From an uncultured Muribaculaceae bacterium (lineage in GTDB: Bacteria; Bacteroidota; Bacteroidia; Bacteroidales; Muribaculaceae): a DNA stretch of 64,000 nt. Positions 1 to 8,547 of the stretch are shown here, piece by piece. The notes under the pieces are model-generated. The model made no database searches and was not told the DNA's origin. It was given only the letters and a program-made list of their open reading frames with translations. Both the position numbers and the translations under genes were made by a program. The stretch is taken from assembly GCA_910579995.1 (NCBI GenBank), contig CAJTWH010000015.1:1-64000 (forward strand), read 5' to 3'. The stretch's first letter is position 1. Every line of letters begins with the position of its first letter.

Positions 1-71
1 TTCCCAATTTTGGGAAAATGACTGAGAATGAGGCCAATCGATTAGCGGCGCAGGCAGCTATCGAAGACTAA
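1..71 (+). CDS. C-terminal end of an unidentified protein (partial)
   Basis: A reading frame open from the window edge ends at TAA (69-71). The visible tail reads PNFGKMTENEANRLAAQAAIED. The real start lies outside the window, and this stretch is too short to assign to a family. A strong hairpin (94-135) follows 22 bases later and fits the end of a transcription unit. Confidence 0.5.
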   Translation, partial: PNFGKMTENEANRLAAQAAIED

Positions 72-93
72 ATAATATTTTAGCTACTAACAT

Positions 94-135
94 ATCAAGT
101 CGTAGCTTCGCAGCATTGCGACGCTACGACTTGAT
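94..135. terminator. Hairpin, probable bidirectional terminator
   Basis: A 13-base arm (94-106, ATCAAGTCGTAGC) pairs perfectly with 123-135. An inner tcgc/gcga stem (108-111 with 118-121) tightens the loop after one mismatch. The 3' side is T/A-rich (TATTTTAATTTAT). It sits just after the partial gene at the left edge. Confidence 0.6.
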
Positions 136-364
136 TATTTTAATTTATCCGTTTAATGACACAGAACGAGATAGATCGCCTTAGTATCGGGAAAGCTAAA
201 GAACTATTCTCTTCCGGAAATATCTCGAAAATAATAGTATGCCGGTGTAAAGAAGCTTAACGCCTAAATTTTTTTTGCGGGAGCTGCGCTCGCGCCGGGG
301 ACGAAAAGGGTGGGGAATGAAACTTATTTGACGGTCGGGCGTTTTTAATGTAAAACGGATTTAT
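136..364. other. Intergenic stretch with a weak 34-codon ORF
   Basis: The only ORF with an ATG is at 156-260 (34 codons, beginning MTQNEIDRLSIGKAKELF). It is short, has no recognisable relative and could be a remnant or chance. The rest contains a GC-rich patch around 279-303 (gcgggagctgcgctcgcg). No clear promoter was found for the next gene. Confidence 0.3.
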
Positions 365-571
365 ATGGATGTTGTAGATATCGGATTGGCGATTGATATA
401 GCCGGGGCGGCGATTTTGTTGATACTCCAGATTATCGGGGCTGTAAAAGCATGGCCGTACAGAAAGACCGACAAACAAAAGTTTCTCGCCATTTACAAGC
501 CTTACAGATATTGGGGCTTGGGGATATGGTTGGTGTTCAACGTCGTTGGAATTCTACTGATAGTATACTAA
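365..571 (+). CDS. Small two-helix membrane protein
   Basis: 68 residues. Two hydrophobic segments (about residues 5-28 and 50-67) flank a basic, aromatic loop (AWPYRKTDKQKF...YKPYRYWG), which suggests a small inner-membrane hairpin protein. Start is the ATG at 365. It converges on the WG-repeat gene with only 4 bases between stops. Family not recognised. The composition (clean hydrophobic periodicity, charged loop) argues for a real gene rather than chance. Confidence 0.6.
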   Translation: MDVVDIGLAIDIAGAAILLILQIIGAVKAWPYRKTDKQKFLAIYKPYRYWGLGIWLVFNVVGILLIVY

Positions 572-575
572 CTCA

Positions 576-1121
576 TCACCATGGGCGACGCTGAGGTCTC
601 GGCGGACGGAAATCCCACGGGGTTTTGTGGTAATCGGTTATCCGCTTTCCTTTGGTATTGAGCAAGTACCAGCCCATCACCTTGTCTTTGACAAGCGCGA
701 CCCCTCTGTGGAACGGATATGCTTCGTCGAAATACTCCGCTACCAATCTGTCTCCATCCTCGTTGATAAAGGTCCAGCCCATCACTTTATCCTTGACAAG
801 AGCATAACCTTCATGGTAATCATCCACTTCCTCATAATAGTCTGAAACTTTTTGACCTGCAAGGTCAATGAAGCACCAGCCCATTATTTTGTCTTTCGCC
901 GCTGCCCTACCCTGACTGTAAGGACGGATTTCTTTATAGTAATCGCTCAGGCGCTTACCGTCGATATCAGAGACAAACCATCCCATGATATTGTCTTTCT
1001 GAATGATAAGGCTCGGGGCGTCGTCATAATAGTAATTGCTATCGTCGTAAGAATAGTAATACTGTGCGCCGGCAGAAGCTACCGCACAAATACAGATAAT
1101 CAGGAAAATCAGACGTTTCAT
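576..1121 (-). CDS. Secreted WG-repeat protein
   Basis: 181 residues with an N-terminal signal peptide (MKRLIFLIICICAVASAGA) followed by four units of about 33 residues, each with the KDKxMGW core (QKDNIMGW, AKDKIMGW, VKDKVMGW, VKDKVMGW). These are WG (KWG) repeats, whose exact role is generally unknown. Each unit ends in a YYxE/YF-type aromatic motif, consistent with a repeated beta structure. The protein is probably periplasmic or outer-membrane facing. It is transcribed divergently from the lipoprotein gene at 1242; a -7 element for it (TAACTTTG on the minus strand) lies at 1147-1154. Confidence 0.75.
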   Translation of the reverse strand: MKRLIFLIICICAVASAGAQYYYSYDDSNYYYDDAPSLIIQKDNIMGWFVSDIDGKRLSDYYKEIRPYSQGRAAAKDKIMGWCFIDLAGQKVSDYYEEVDDYHEGYALVKDKVMGWTFINEDGDRLVAEYFDEAYPFHRGVALVKDKVMGWYLLNTKGKRITDYHKTPWDFRPPRPQRRPW

Positions 1122-1146
1122 ACAGCACTTTTATTATCTTTGACTG

Positions 1147-1216
1147 CAAAGTTAATAAAAAGTTTAGGCGCACGCCATCTCTATTGTGATTTTATCAGAT
1201 TATTATGATATCTTTG
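1147..1216. promoter_or_regulatory. Divergent promoter region
   Basis: Minus strand: TAACTTTG at 1147-1154 (read as CAAAGTTA on plus) fits the Bacteroidota -7 element for the WG-repeat gene. Plus strand: TATCTTTG at 1209-1216 with TTG at 1184-1186 (22-base spacing) fits the promoter of the lipoprotein gene at 1242. The two promoters occupy one short shared region. Confidence 0.6.
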
Positions 1217-1241
1217 CAGATAAAACAAATAATATGCTATC

Positions 1242-1823
1242 ATGAAAAGTATCATCATTGCAGCAATAGGCTTGGCCTTGCTGGGCGCCGGGTGCGGAAA
1301 TTCGGGCTCTTCGAGTAGAGTAAAGACAGAGGGCGTCGAATGGAGATTGGATGTCTATAAGCCCGTGGATCTCAGCGAGCCCATGTACGGTTTTTCGGGC
1401 AAGACAGAATGCAGCGTCGCCGACACAGCCGAAGTGAACGAGGCTGTGCGGGAATTGAAGAACTGCGGAAATGTAAAATCAGGATGGCTACCTTCAAAAC
1501 AAGAAGGGATGTTGCGCCTTGTTGTCTATGAATCCGAGCCGCTGATTTCCGAACGCGTGCAAATCAAGGAGTTATATACATGGCCTGACGACTCCGCCCA
1601 TATACAAGTCTCTTTCAACTTTTATGACAAAGAGAAATGGGCTGCAATAACCCGCGACAATATAGGCCGGAGATTAGCCATGGCTGTTGATGGAAAACTT
1701 GTCTGCGATCCTCAGGTAAACATGCAGATTGAAGAGGGTGCATGTGCGGTTTCGCTCACGTCAGACATCCTAAAAGGCTATATCCCTGATATTTACCTTG
1801 ATAAAATCAAACAAGCAGACTAA
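1242..1823 (+). CDS. Putative lipoprotein of unknown function
   Basis: 193 residues. The N-terminus has a lipoprotein-type signal (MKSIIIAAIGLALLGAGC) with Cys18 as the likely lipidated residue, followed by a Ser/Gly-rich linker, so it is probably anchored in the outer membrane or periplasmic face. No domain recognised in the mature part. It is first in a likely three-gene unit with 1827 (3-base gap) and 2614, and is served by the promoter at 1184-1216. Confidence 0.65.
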   Translation: MKSIIIAAIGLALLGAGCGNSGSSSRVKTEGVEWRLDVYKPVDLSEPMYGFSGKTECSVADTAEVNEAVRELKNCGNVKSGWLPSKQEGMLRLVVYESEPLISERVQIKELYTWPDDSAHIQVSFNFYDKEKWAAITRDNIGRRLAMAVDGKLVCDPQVNMQIEEGACAVSLTSDILKGYIPDIYLDKIKQAD

Positions 1824-1826
1824 AGC

Positions 1827-2624
1827 ATGGCCGGATTTGACCCTAAACACCCGCGCGGCGTCTATCCGGGAGCACGCTCTCTCGCCAAGCAATTTGTCCT
1901 TATCACCGAAAAGGGAGAGGAGCGGACATCCAATGTAACTACCGAGCGGATATATAAGGCCGTATTCGAAATCGAAGCCAACGAATATGTAACTCTCGAG
2001 AAGTGCGTGCCTGTAGCTATCGGCGAACGGGCTGAGGCTTTTGCCTTCACGTACTATAAAGGCGAGCGATTGGCTGTGTTCTTCAGAGTGGACAGGAGCA
2101 TATTGAGAATGATCCACACCGGTTTTTCATGCCAGACCGTGGCCGACATGATGTGCGACTTCTTCGAATCATCGAAGCTGCCGGATATGGATGGCTGGCA
2201 GTGCGAGGAACTGAAGTACGAACGCCCCCGCAAAGACGAAAGCTCCCTATCGGTAGACGGCTTTGACTACCGACATTTCGACTATACCGATGTAATGGCG
2301 GCTCTCGACAATATACGCGATGGCAAATCAAACAGTCTCCATCATAGCTTTTCGGGTGAGGACGGAGGCTATATCGACATCTGCCGCAGCAAGGACGACA
2401 GCCGGCCCGACGCACTGGATGTGGAATGGGTGAAATGGACCAAACCCGACCCTACCGGCTATCGCACAGTGACAAATGATTTCGAGAGTCTGCGCACGTG
2501 GCTGTGGGATTTTACCATGAGCCACAAGTATCCCGCACCCGCTCCGGAATGGCAAGAATTTGACGTGACAGCATATTTTGAACAATTGATTTTGAAATAT
2601 TCAGACAACAAGGATGAACGGTAA
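1827..2624 (+). CDS. Hypothetical protein, middle gene of a Sel1-containing operon
   Basis: 265 residues, soluble, no signal peptide or membrane segment, rich in aromatic and acidic residues. No family recognised. It begins 3 bases after the lipoprotein stop, and its end overlaps the next gene by 11 bases, so the three are probably translated together. The mix of lipoprotein, unknown and Sel1 protein is seen in accessory loci including effector/immunity sets, but nothing in the sequence proves such a role. Confidence 0.6.
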   Translation: MAGFDPKHPRGVYPGARSLAKQFVLITEKGEERTSNVTTERIYKAVFEIEANEYVTLEKCVPVAIGERAEAFAFTYYKGERLAVFFRVDRSILRMIHTGFSCQTVADMMCDFFESSKLPDMDGWQCEELKYERPRKDESSLSVDGFDYRHFDYTDVMAALDNIRDGKSNSLHHSFSGEDGGYIDICRSKDDSRPDALDVEWVKWTKPDPTGYRTVTNDFESLRTWLWDFTMSHKYPAPAPEWQEFDVTAYFEQLILKYSDNKDER

Positions 2625-3861
2625 ATACAGTCTGCCGGTAGTAAAGGCAGTAGACCTTATATGGACAAGTTTCGATAAAGAAGAGATACGCCGTGGATTT
2701 GATATGCTTCTCGGCGCTGCACAAGGAGGCGACGCCGACGCTCTTTGCTTCATAGCACGTTGCTTCATGGGGCCTCAGTATGTGTGGAGCGGAGCCGGCT
2801 TCGAGACCGACGATGAAAATTCCTCAATGCTCATGCAGAAGAGCGCCTTGATGGGCAGTGCCACAGGAGTTCTTTGCGCGGTGCGCAGCGGCAACTTCAC
2901 TCCGGCAGTGGAGCGCAATATGCCTTTCGCGTCGTTCAAGGAAGCATACGAGGAAGTTCTCCAGCAGGCCGACCGCGGCAACGCTTTCTGCTGCTACCTT
3001 ATTGGCAATGTATATTTCTGGGGCGATTATCTGATGGTAGACCCCGAGCTCGCAAAGCAATTCAAGAGCGAGGAAGAATATAATGCCTTTGCCTATCCCA
3101 TCGCCCGCAAATACTTCGAGCGCAGCTTCAATGGCCGGGTATGCGCCGGCTGGGGCAACTACTGCGATATCTACAAATCCGGCTTGGCAGATATCCCCAA
3201 TGAGCTCTATGAGGCATATTTCCGTGCCCTTGCCGAGATTTCACCTGTGATATGCAACAACTACGGCTTCTTCATCGAGTCTGAAAAGCACGATGAGGCT
3301 ACCGCCCTCGCCTACTACATCAAGGCCGCGCAGAGGGGAGATATCACGGGCGCCTACAATGCCGCCTGCAGCTATGAAGCCGGTACAGGCGTGGAGAAAG
3401 ACCTCAATATCGCCTTCAACTTCTACGAAATCGCCGCGATAGGCGGACATACCGGGGCTCAGTGGCAGACCGGCTATTACTATTTCGACGGCTGGGGCGA
3501 TGTGGAGCAAGATTATGCCAAGGCGGCTGAATGGTTTGAGAAAGCCTACAACAATCCCAAGGGTGGACGCGAAATCCGGTCGGCTGCCTATCTTGGTATA
3601 TGCTACCAAGACGGCCTCGGTGTGGTGCAGGACGATGACGTCGCATTCCAATATCTTGCAGAAGCCGAAGAAGAAATGGACGAGCTGTGGGATCCCATCG
3701 CCGGAATGGTGGTAAATGCCTTAGGTGTGGCATACGCCTACGGCCGCGGAACAGAGCGCGACATCGACGAAGGCCTGCGCTATTTCAAACGCGCCGCCTC
3801 AATGGGCTGCGAGGTTGCCAAGGAGCATATAGAGTATCTCAGAAACACCGGTGAAGTATGA
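2614..3861 (+). CDS. Sel1/TPR-like repeat protein
   Basis: 415 residues built mainly of Sel1-like alpha/alpha repeats. Signature turns include YYIKAAQRGDITGAYNAAC, YEAGTGVEKD, YYFDGWGDVEQDYAKAAEWF, YQDGLGVVQDD and YAYGRGTERDIDEGLRYFKR, mostly in the C-terminal half; the N-terminal half looks like divergent repeats (DALCFIARCFMG). No signal peptide, so a cytoplasmic protein-protein interaction scaffold is most likely. ATG at 2614 overlaps the preceding gene. A short ORF, an R3 repeat and a terminator follow. Confidence 0.75.
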   Translation: MNGKYSLPVVKAVDLIWTSFDKEEIRRGFDMLLGAAQGGDADALCFIARCFMGPQYVWSGAGFETDDENSSMLMQKSALMGSATGVLCAVRSGNFTPAVERNMPFASFKEAYEEVLQQADRGNAFCCYLIGNVYFWGDYLMVDPELAKQFKSEEEYNAFAYPIARKYFERSFNGRVCAGWGNYCDIYKSGLADIPNELYEAYFRALAEISPVICNNYGFFIESEKHDEATALAYYIKAAQRGDITGAYNAACSYEAGTGVEKDLNIAFNFYEIAAIGGHTGAQWQTGYYYFDGWGDVEQDYAKAAEWFEKAYNNPKGGREIRSAAYLGICYQDGLGVVQDDDVAFQYLAEAEEEMDELWDPIAGMVVNALGVAYAYGRGTERDIDEGLRYFKRAASMGCEVAKEHIEYLRNTGEV

Positions 3862-3939
3862 TTTAAATTTTTTTGATAATGTGCGAACAATTCGTGAACT
3901 TGGATTGTTATGATTGCATAAACCTTATACCGATACATT

Positions 3940-4098
3940 ATGCAAACATATTTCCCTTACTCGCACATCATCTCCTCTTCTTCTGACCATGCCATGTCAA
4001 CAAACAATCATCTTTTCACCGGCGACTGGCAGATAATCGACAATGAATCATCAGGCAGCAAGACTTCTCTTGCCGCCATAAGCGAAATATATTATTAA
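3940..4098 (+). CDS. Candidate small protein of 52 residues
   Basis: ATG at 3940 to TAA at 4096-4098, starting MQTYFPYSHIISSSSDHAMS and ending in AAISEIYY. No family recognised and no strong ribosome site. Indirect support: the R3 repeat copy that begins right after its stop (TAATTCAAG) begins at the same relative place after the stop of the GH78 gene at 57912, which suggests this TAA is a genuine gene end. It may be a young or decayed gene. Confidence 0.35.
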   Translation: MQTYFPYSHIISSSSDHAMSTNNHLFTGDWQIIDNESSGSKTSLAAISEIYY

Positions 4099-4099
4099 T

Positions 4100-4225
4100 T
4101 CAAGTTTTCAAGGTGCTTTGCACCTTGAAAACTTGAGGTTTAAAGCGCTTTCAGCGCAGTTTATGTAGTTTATAAAGTTTAGTTTTATCTAAACTACTTA
4201 AACCCAATAAACTCAAGATAAACTT
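4100..4225 (+). repeat. R3 repeat, copy A (3'-UTR hairpin family)
   Basis: Begins with a perfect 16-bp hairpin (4100-4115 with 4121-4136). Then comes a segment matching the copy on the minus strand at 57784-57911: GTTTAAAGCG, a GCGCT-ttc-AGCGC hairpin (4145-4157), GTTTATGTAGTTTATAAAGT, then TTTATCTAAACTACTTAAA and AATAAACTCA. The shared core is about 90 bases with several mismatches and one indel of about 9 bases. The arms are built from the word AAGTTTA and its complement. Confidence 0.7.
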
Positions 4226-4258
4226 AAAAATCCGTGGAGTTTGGCTCCACGGATTTTT
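4226..4258. terminator. Bidirectional intrinsic terminator
   Basis: A 14-bp perfect stem, AAAAATCCGTGGAG (4226-4239) with CTCCACGGATTTTT (4245-4258), and a 5-base loop. The A-tract and T-tract on the two sides make it functional in both directions, as suits the convergent Sel1 operon and MFS operon. Confidence 0.85.
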
Positions 4259-4261
4259 ATA

Positions 4262-5860
4262 TTAACAGGTCTGCGACTCCCGCACCTGATGTTTCAAAAG
4301 GCGTCGGATTGTTCGCCACTTCGGGAATATTGCGCTTGGACGCAGAGGCCCATAGCCCACCGCTATCACAAGCACCGAGAGGAGAGCTATGATAAGCAGC
4401 CAGCCATAGATTTCTTTCATACTCACCACGAGCGCCTGCACCTGAACAGTGCCGTAAAGATTACCGAAAGGAATTGAAGCACTTGCAGGGTTGGAGGCCG
4501 TGAAGCTTGCGGCTATCTGCGAGGCGTTGCGGGCGACGGCATGGCTGAGCCATTCTCCGATAAGAGCCGGGCCGAGGGTAGCACCCATCACAGCCCCCGT
4601 GAAGCCATTGATTGTCAAGGCCTGCGGAAAGACGAAGAAATGCAGACCGCCCTCCACAATCGAGGTAAGATATACTATCGAAATTATCACCGAGGCAGCT
4701 CCGCGGAAGAAGAGAGGTATAAAGAGCATTTCTTTCTCCACTCCATAATCCAAAAAGAAATAGAAATAAGCCAGATATACTGCCGCTAGGGCGAAGCCTG
4801 TCACAGTCATGGTGCGGTAGCGCCATTTGCGCAGTGCAAAGGTGAAATATGTAAATGCGCATCCGGCAATGATACCGGCGAACACATACCAGTTGAGGTC
4901 GGCGAGGTTTGTCTCGTCAAATCCGAGAACTGCGGCGGCATACGAGTGCTCGAACACATGCTCAGTACCCAACAGGGTGAAGAACACAAGATATATCAAT
5001 GTGGCGCGGCGCACATTGTAATTTCCCAACGCGGCAAAGGAAATGTATGGATGATGAAGGAAGCTCGCTCTCCACAGATTTATCGCGAGGGCGGCAATGC
5101 CCAGCCATGTCGCGGCGCAAATCTCGGTAGATTCCCACCAATCATAGAAATTGCCATAGACACACACGAATGTGAAGCACAGCATAAACACACTCCACAG
5201 CCCTGCGCCTATCCAGTCAATGCCGAGAAGAGGTATATACATCGGATTTCTGACCGGTTTGAGCAATATCAGCACCAAGAGCATCATCAGGGCAAGCAGG
5301 CCTATCATTATGAAGTGCATATACTCCCACTGCGCAAGGAAGGCCGTATAAACTGTAGCGAGGCCACTGAGCTGTATCACACCGTCGACGACGATATAGA
5401 CGTAGCAGAAGAATATCGACATGTCGCGCACGGGAGTGAGCCAAAGCTGAATTGTAGAGTTGCAAACGAATGTTGCCCACATCCTGAACCAACCGGCCAC
5501 GAAGCAGGTTGCCGCCAATACCCACACAGAGTCGGTGTGTGCGCAGATGACATTTGCCGCGATAAGCACAATGCCGCAGATGAGCATAGCCACACGGTTT
5601 GAGAACCTGAATTTGAGGCGGAACATCACGGCAAAGTTTATCGCCATACCAACGAGCATGGAGTATCCGGCCATGAGAATATCCTGCTGCATGAGAGCCG
5701 TAGTGCCTACCATGTCAGAAGCAGCGGCAAGGTAGACGCCGCCCGAAAACTGCACTATCAGCACAAAGAAGATGAATATCCAAGGCTTGAGGCGGCGTGG
5801 AATGAAATTCCTGACATCAGGAATATCGAAAGGCCCTTGAGGGGCGTGCCAGTCTCCCAT
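4262..5860 (-). CDS. MFS efflux transporter, inner-membrane part of a tripartite pump
   Basis: 532 residues, with about 14 hydrophobic segments as in DHA2/EmrB-type drug:proton antiporters. N-terminal cytoplasmic tail, first helix near residue 28 (WIFIFFVLIVQFSGGVYLA). Followed by little else in the operon: order is TolC, HlyD, MFS, with this ORF starting 1 base after the HlyD stop. With those partners it should export hydrophobic or amphipathic toxicants directly out of the cell. Substrate unknown. The operon ends at the terminator 4226-4258. Confidence 0.85.
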   Translation of the reverse strand: MGDWHAPQGPFDIPDVRNFIPRRLKPWIFIFFVLIVQFSGGVYLAAASDMVGTTALMQQDILMAGYSMLVGMAINFAVMFRLKFRFSNRVAMLICGIVLIAANVICAHTDSVWVLAATCFVAGWFRMWATFVCNSTIQLWLTPVRDMSIFFCYVYIVVDGVIQLSGLATVYTAFLAQWEYMHFIMIGLLALMMLLVLILLKPVRNPMYIPLLGIDWIGAGLWSVFMLCFTFVCVYGNFYDWWESTEICAATWLGIAALAINLWRASFLHHPYISFAALGNYNVRRATLIYLVFFTLLGTEHVFEHSYAAAVLGFDETNLADLNWYVFAGIIAGCAFTYFTFALRKWRYRTMTVTGFALAAVYLAYFYFFLDYGVEKEMLFIPLFFRGAASVIISIVYLTSIVEGGLHFFVFPQALTINGFTGAVMGATLGPALIGEWLSHAVARNASQIAASFTASNPASASIPFGNLYGTVQVQALVVSMKEIYGWLLIIALLSVLVIAVGYGPLRPSAIFPKWRTIRRLLKHQVRESQTC

Positions 5861-5861
5861 G

Positions 5862-6896
5862 TCAGTATTTCACCTCACATTCCACATTCATACCGGCGCG
5901 TAGACGCTCCATGTCGGCAGCATTGTTGTCGGGCGAGAATGCAATCCTCACCGGAACGCGCTGACGCACTTTCACGAAATTGCCCGCCGAGTTATCTTGC
6001 GGTATGAGCGACAGACGCGCACCCGTAGCCTGCGAGAGAGATTCTACAGTACCTTTGAACACAACACCGGGAATGGCGTCGACCTCGATATCGACCTCCG
6101 CACCAACAGCAATATCAGGCAGCTGGGTTTCTTTGTAATTTGCCACTACCCAGACTTCGCCCGAATCGACTACATCGAGCAAAGTCTGCCCGGGCTGCAC
6201 AAGCTGTCCCACCTGAATCTCCTTGCGTGAAGTCCAACCGTCGCAAGGGGCAACGATAACACTATACGAGAGATTGAGAGCGGCCTTATCCATGATAGCC
6301 TTAGTGAGCTCGATACCGGCCTCGTTCTGCGCAATTCGGCCTCTAGTCTCGCTCTCAACCGAGCTTGTGGCATGACGCTGACGTGAGAGCATGTCGTAGC
6401 GAGCTTTTGCGGCATCATAGTTTGTCTTTACGGCGTCGTATTGTTGGCGTGTCACGGCGTCTTTGGCAAGCAGTTTCTCATATCGTCCGAGCTCTGAGAG
6501 GGCATGCTCCATCAGCACTTTCGCTTCTGTTATCGAAGCTTCGGTGACAGCGACATTAGCCGAAGCCACGCTCACGCTACGGTCAGTGACACCTCTGCCT
6601 GCCATCGCATTTTCATAATCGGCGCGGGCGCGGGCAAGGTCGAGACGCAGGTCGCTGTCGTCGATTATGACCAATGTATCTCCTTTCTTGACCGGCTGGA
6701 ATTCATTGAAGCGGATTTCTTTTATGTAGCCCTGCACACGGCTGTTGACAGGCACTACCTGACGCTCCACGCGGGCATTGTCGGTGAACTCAACATTGCC
6801 GAAGTGGATGAACTTCACGCATATCCATACAGCCGCAACCGCGATAACGGCAATGGAAATAATATAGGATATTATCTTTTTAGTACTGTGTTTCAT
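5862..6896 (-). CDS. HlyD/EmrA-type membrane fusion (periplasmic adaptor) protein
   Basis: 344 residues. One N-terminal transmembrane helix (IISYIISIAVIAVAAVWICV), then a biotinyl-lipoyl half (VPVNSRVQGYIKEIRFNEFQPVKKGDTL), a coiled-coil hairpin around residues 80-190, the second lipoyl half (APCDGWTSRKEIQVGQLVQPGQTL) and a beta-barrel domain. This is the standard adaptor linking an inner-membrane pump to TolC. Its start overlaps the TolC-like gene stop by 4 bases and it is followed at once by the MFS gene. Confidence 0.88.
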   Translation of the reverse strand: MKHSTKKIISYIISIAVIAVAAVWICVKFIHFGNVEFTDNARVERQVVPVNSRVQGYIKEIRFNEFQPVKKGDTLVIIDDSDLRLDLARARADYENAMAGRGVTDRSVSVASANVAVTEASITEAKVLMEHALSELGRYEKLLAKDAVTRQQYDAVKTNYDAAKARYDMLSRQRHATSSVESETRGRIAQNEAGIELTKAIMDKAALNLSYSVIVAPCDGWTSRKEIQVGQLVQPGQTLLDVVDSGEVWVVANYKETQLPDIAVGAEVDIEVDAIPGVVFKGTVESLSQATGARLSLIPQDNSAGNFVKVRQRVPVRIAFSPDNNAADMERLRAGMNVECEVKY

Positions 6897-8218
6897 ATTG
6901 TTCCGGAGGTGAAAAGGAGTTTATAGTAATAATAAATAATGTTTATACGTGCGTTTACGAGCTGCTGCTCGGCGTCGAGTTTTGAATTGGCGGCGTCGAG
7001 CATATCTGTGATCAGAGCCATGTCGGCGCTGTAGCGTGTGAAGACAATATTGTAGTTGCGCTCGGCGAGTTCGAGACTCTTCTCGCGCGTGCGCAGCTCT
7101 TCGTATGACTCAAGATAGTGGATATAGTCGGTGTTGACATCCAAATCGAGAGTCTCGCGGGCAAGGGCAAGATTGTCTTCTGCCTCTACGGTAGCGGCGC
7201 GGCTGCGGGCGAGCTTCTTGTTGCTCTTGTAGAGCGACGAAAGATTGAAGCTCACTCCTACCCCAACCCACCAATAGCTGAGATTGTAATTCAGCGGCGG
7301 CACTTCCACGAGTATGGGGCCGTCCATAGTCCAACCGGCTTGCAGGCCGATCTTGGGGCGACGGTCAGCTTTAGCGAGGTTCTCGCTCTTGCGGCTCATC
7401 TCAAGGCCATTGCGGGCAAGGGCGAGCGAGGCAGAGTTGTCAGCGGCCTCGGCCTGCCACCACGCCTTGTCGTGACGCGCGAGCGAGCGGTCGAGGATGG
7501 AGCTGTCGGGCTCAACACGAATGTCGGCAGGAAGGCCGGCTGTGACCACAAGGTTGCGGTTGAGGATATCGAGTACGTTGTTGATTTTGATAAGTTCGAG
7601 CTTGAGGTTGCTGACCAAAAGCTCATATCGAGTGATGTCGTTCTGCAAAGCAGTGCCCTGCTCGAAGCGCACCTGCATGTCGGCGAGAACCTTTTCAGCC
7701 TGCGCAATGTTGCTCTCAACCACTGAGCGGAGGTTAGAATACTTGTAGAGGTCGAGATAATAGCCGGTAAGCTGCAGTCGTATACCGTCGCGGTTGAGCT
7801 CCGTAGTCAGGCGCGAGGCTGTAGACTTGAGCTCGGCAAGTTCTATACCCGTCGTGATGGCTCCGCCGGCATATACCGGCTGCGAGATATTTATGCCAAG
7901 GCCTGTGCCCAAGTGCGGTATGGGGGCTTTCTGATAGTTGGAGTAATTTCGGTCGGTGATAAATCCGTCGCCGATATAGCTGACGCTCAGGTTAACGTCG
8001 ATTTCAGGCAGACGTTGGCTACGGGCGACATTGATGTCTTTAGCGGCAACGTTTTCGGCGCTCAATGCCTTGCGGATCCGTGTGCTGTTTGTCTCGGCTG
8101 TGGTGAAGATTTCTTCAAGACTCATGACCTTGGATGTCTGAGCGTAGCCGCACAACGCACCGCCCAGCGTGAAGACTGCAGTCAACAATCCTCCCGCGAG
8201 CAATCTGTGATTGTTCAT
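6893..8218 (-). CDS. TolC-family outer-membrane efflux protein
   Basis: 441 residues with a signal peptide (MNNHRLLAGGLLTAVFTLGGALCGYAQ) and the duplicated TolC coiled-coil/beta architecture (SLEEIFTTAETNSTRIRKAL near the N-terminus; LELAERNYNIVFTRYSADMA near the C-terminus). It forms the trimeric outer-membrane exit duct for the HlyD-MFS pair downstream. First gene of the operon; its promoter is at 8417-8448, leaving a leader of about 190 bases. Confidence 0.88.
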   Translation of the reverse strand: MNNHRLLAGGLLTAVFTLGGALCGYAQTSKVMSLEEIFTTAETNSTRIRKALSAENVAAKDINVARSQRLPEIDVNLSVSYIGDGFITDRNYSNYQKAPIPHLGTGLGINISQPVYAGGAITTGIELAELKSTASRLTTELNRDGIRLQLTGYYLDLYKYSNLRSVVESNIAQAEKVLADMQVRFEQGTALQNDITRYELLVSNLKLELIKINNVLDILNRNLVVTAGLPADIRVEPDSSILDRSLARHDKAWWQAEAADNSASLALARNGLEMSRKSENLAKADRRPKIGLQAGWTMDGPILVEVPPLNYNLSYWWVGVGVSFNLSSLYKSNKKLARSRAATVEAEDNLALARETLDLDVNTDYIHYLESYEELRTREKSLELAERNYNIVFTRYSADMALITDMLDAANSKLDAEQQLVNARINIIYYYYKLLFTSGTI

Positions 8219-8416
8219 ATCAGGAATTAAAAAGTAAAGGTAAAAGAATAATCTAACAAATGCCGGGGCGCATGCAATGCGGCCGACAGTTACCGGATAT
8301 CAGCTTATTGTGTGCTCTTCCAGCTCTCCTTGAAGGTATATAGGTAAATGATCGGTGTGGGATAACCCGAGATGTTTTCTTGTATCATTGAGGGCGACTC
8401 TTTGTGAACCGCTGTG

Positions 8417-8448
8417 CAAAATTACGAATTTTTTCGCAATTACGGCAA
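8417..8448 (-). promoter_or_regulatory. Promoter of the TolC-HlyD-MFS operon, with a ~190-base leader
   Basis: On the minus strand, TTTG (8445-8448) and TAATTTTG (8417-8424) are separated by 20 bases, close to the Bacteroidota -33/-7 consensus. Transcription should start near 8410. The leader from there to 8219 shows no ORF or clear hairpin that I can defend; its function, if any, is unknown. Confidence 0.65.
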
Positions 8449-8493
8449 ATAAAAATGATTATGACACCAAAATGTTAATAATTGCAAAAGCGA

Positions 8494-8547
8494 TTGCACA
8501 ACTAAAAAATTAGTTATACTTTTGCGACATCAACTAAAACTTTAGTT
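8494..8547 (+). promoter_or_regulatory. blaI promoter with two palindromic operators
   Basis: TTG at 8494-8496 and TACTTTTG at 8517-8524 (20-base spacing) form the promoter. Two near-identical palindromes lie on it: AACTAAAAAATTAGTT (8500-8515, between the -33 and -7 boxes) and AACTAAAACTTTAGTT (8532-8547, at the start site and touching the ATG). Their centres are 32 bp apart, about three helical turns. This is what autorepression by the adjacent BlaI/MecI-type dimer would need. Confidence 0.75.
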
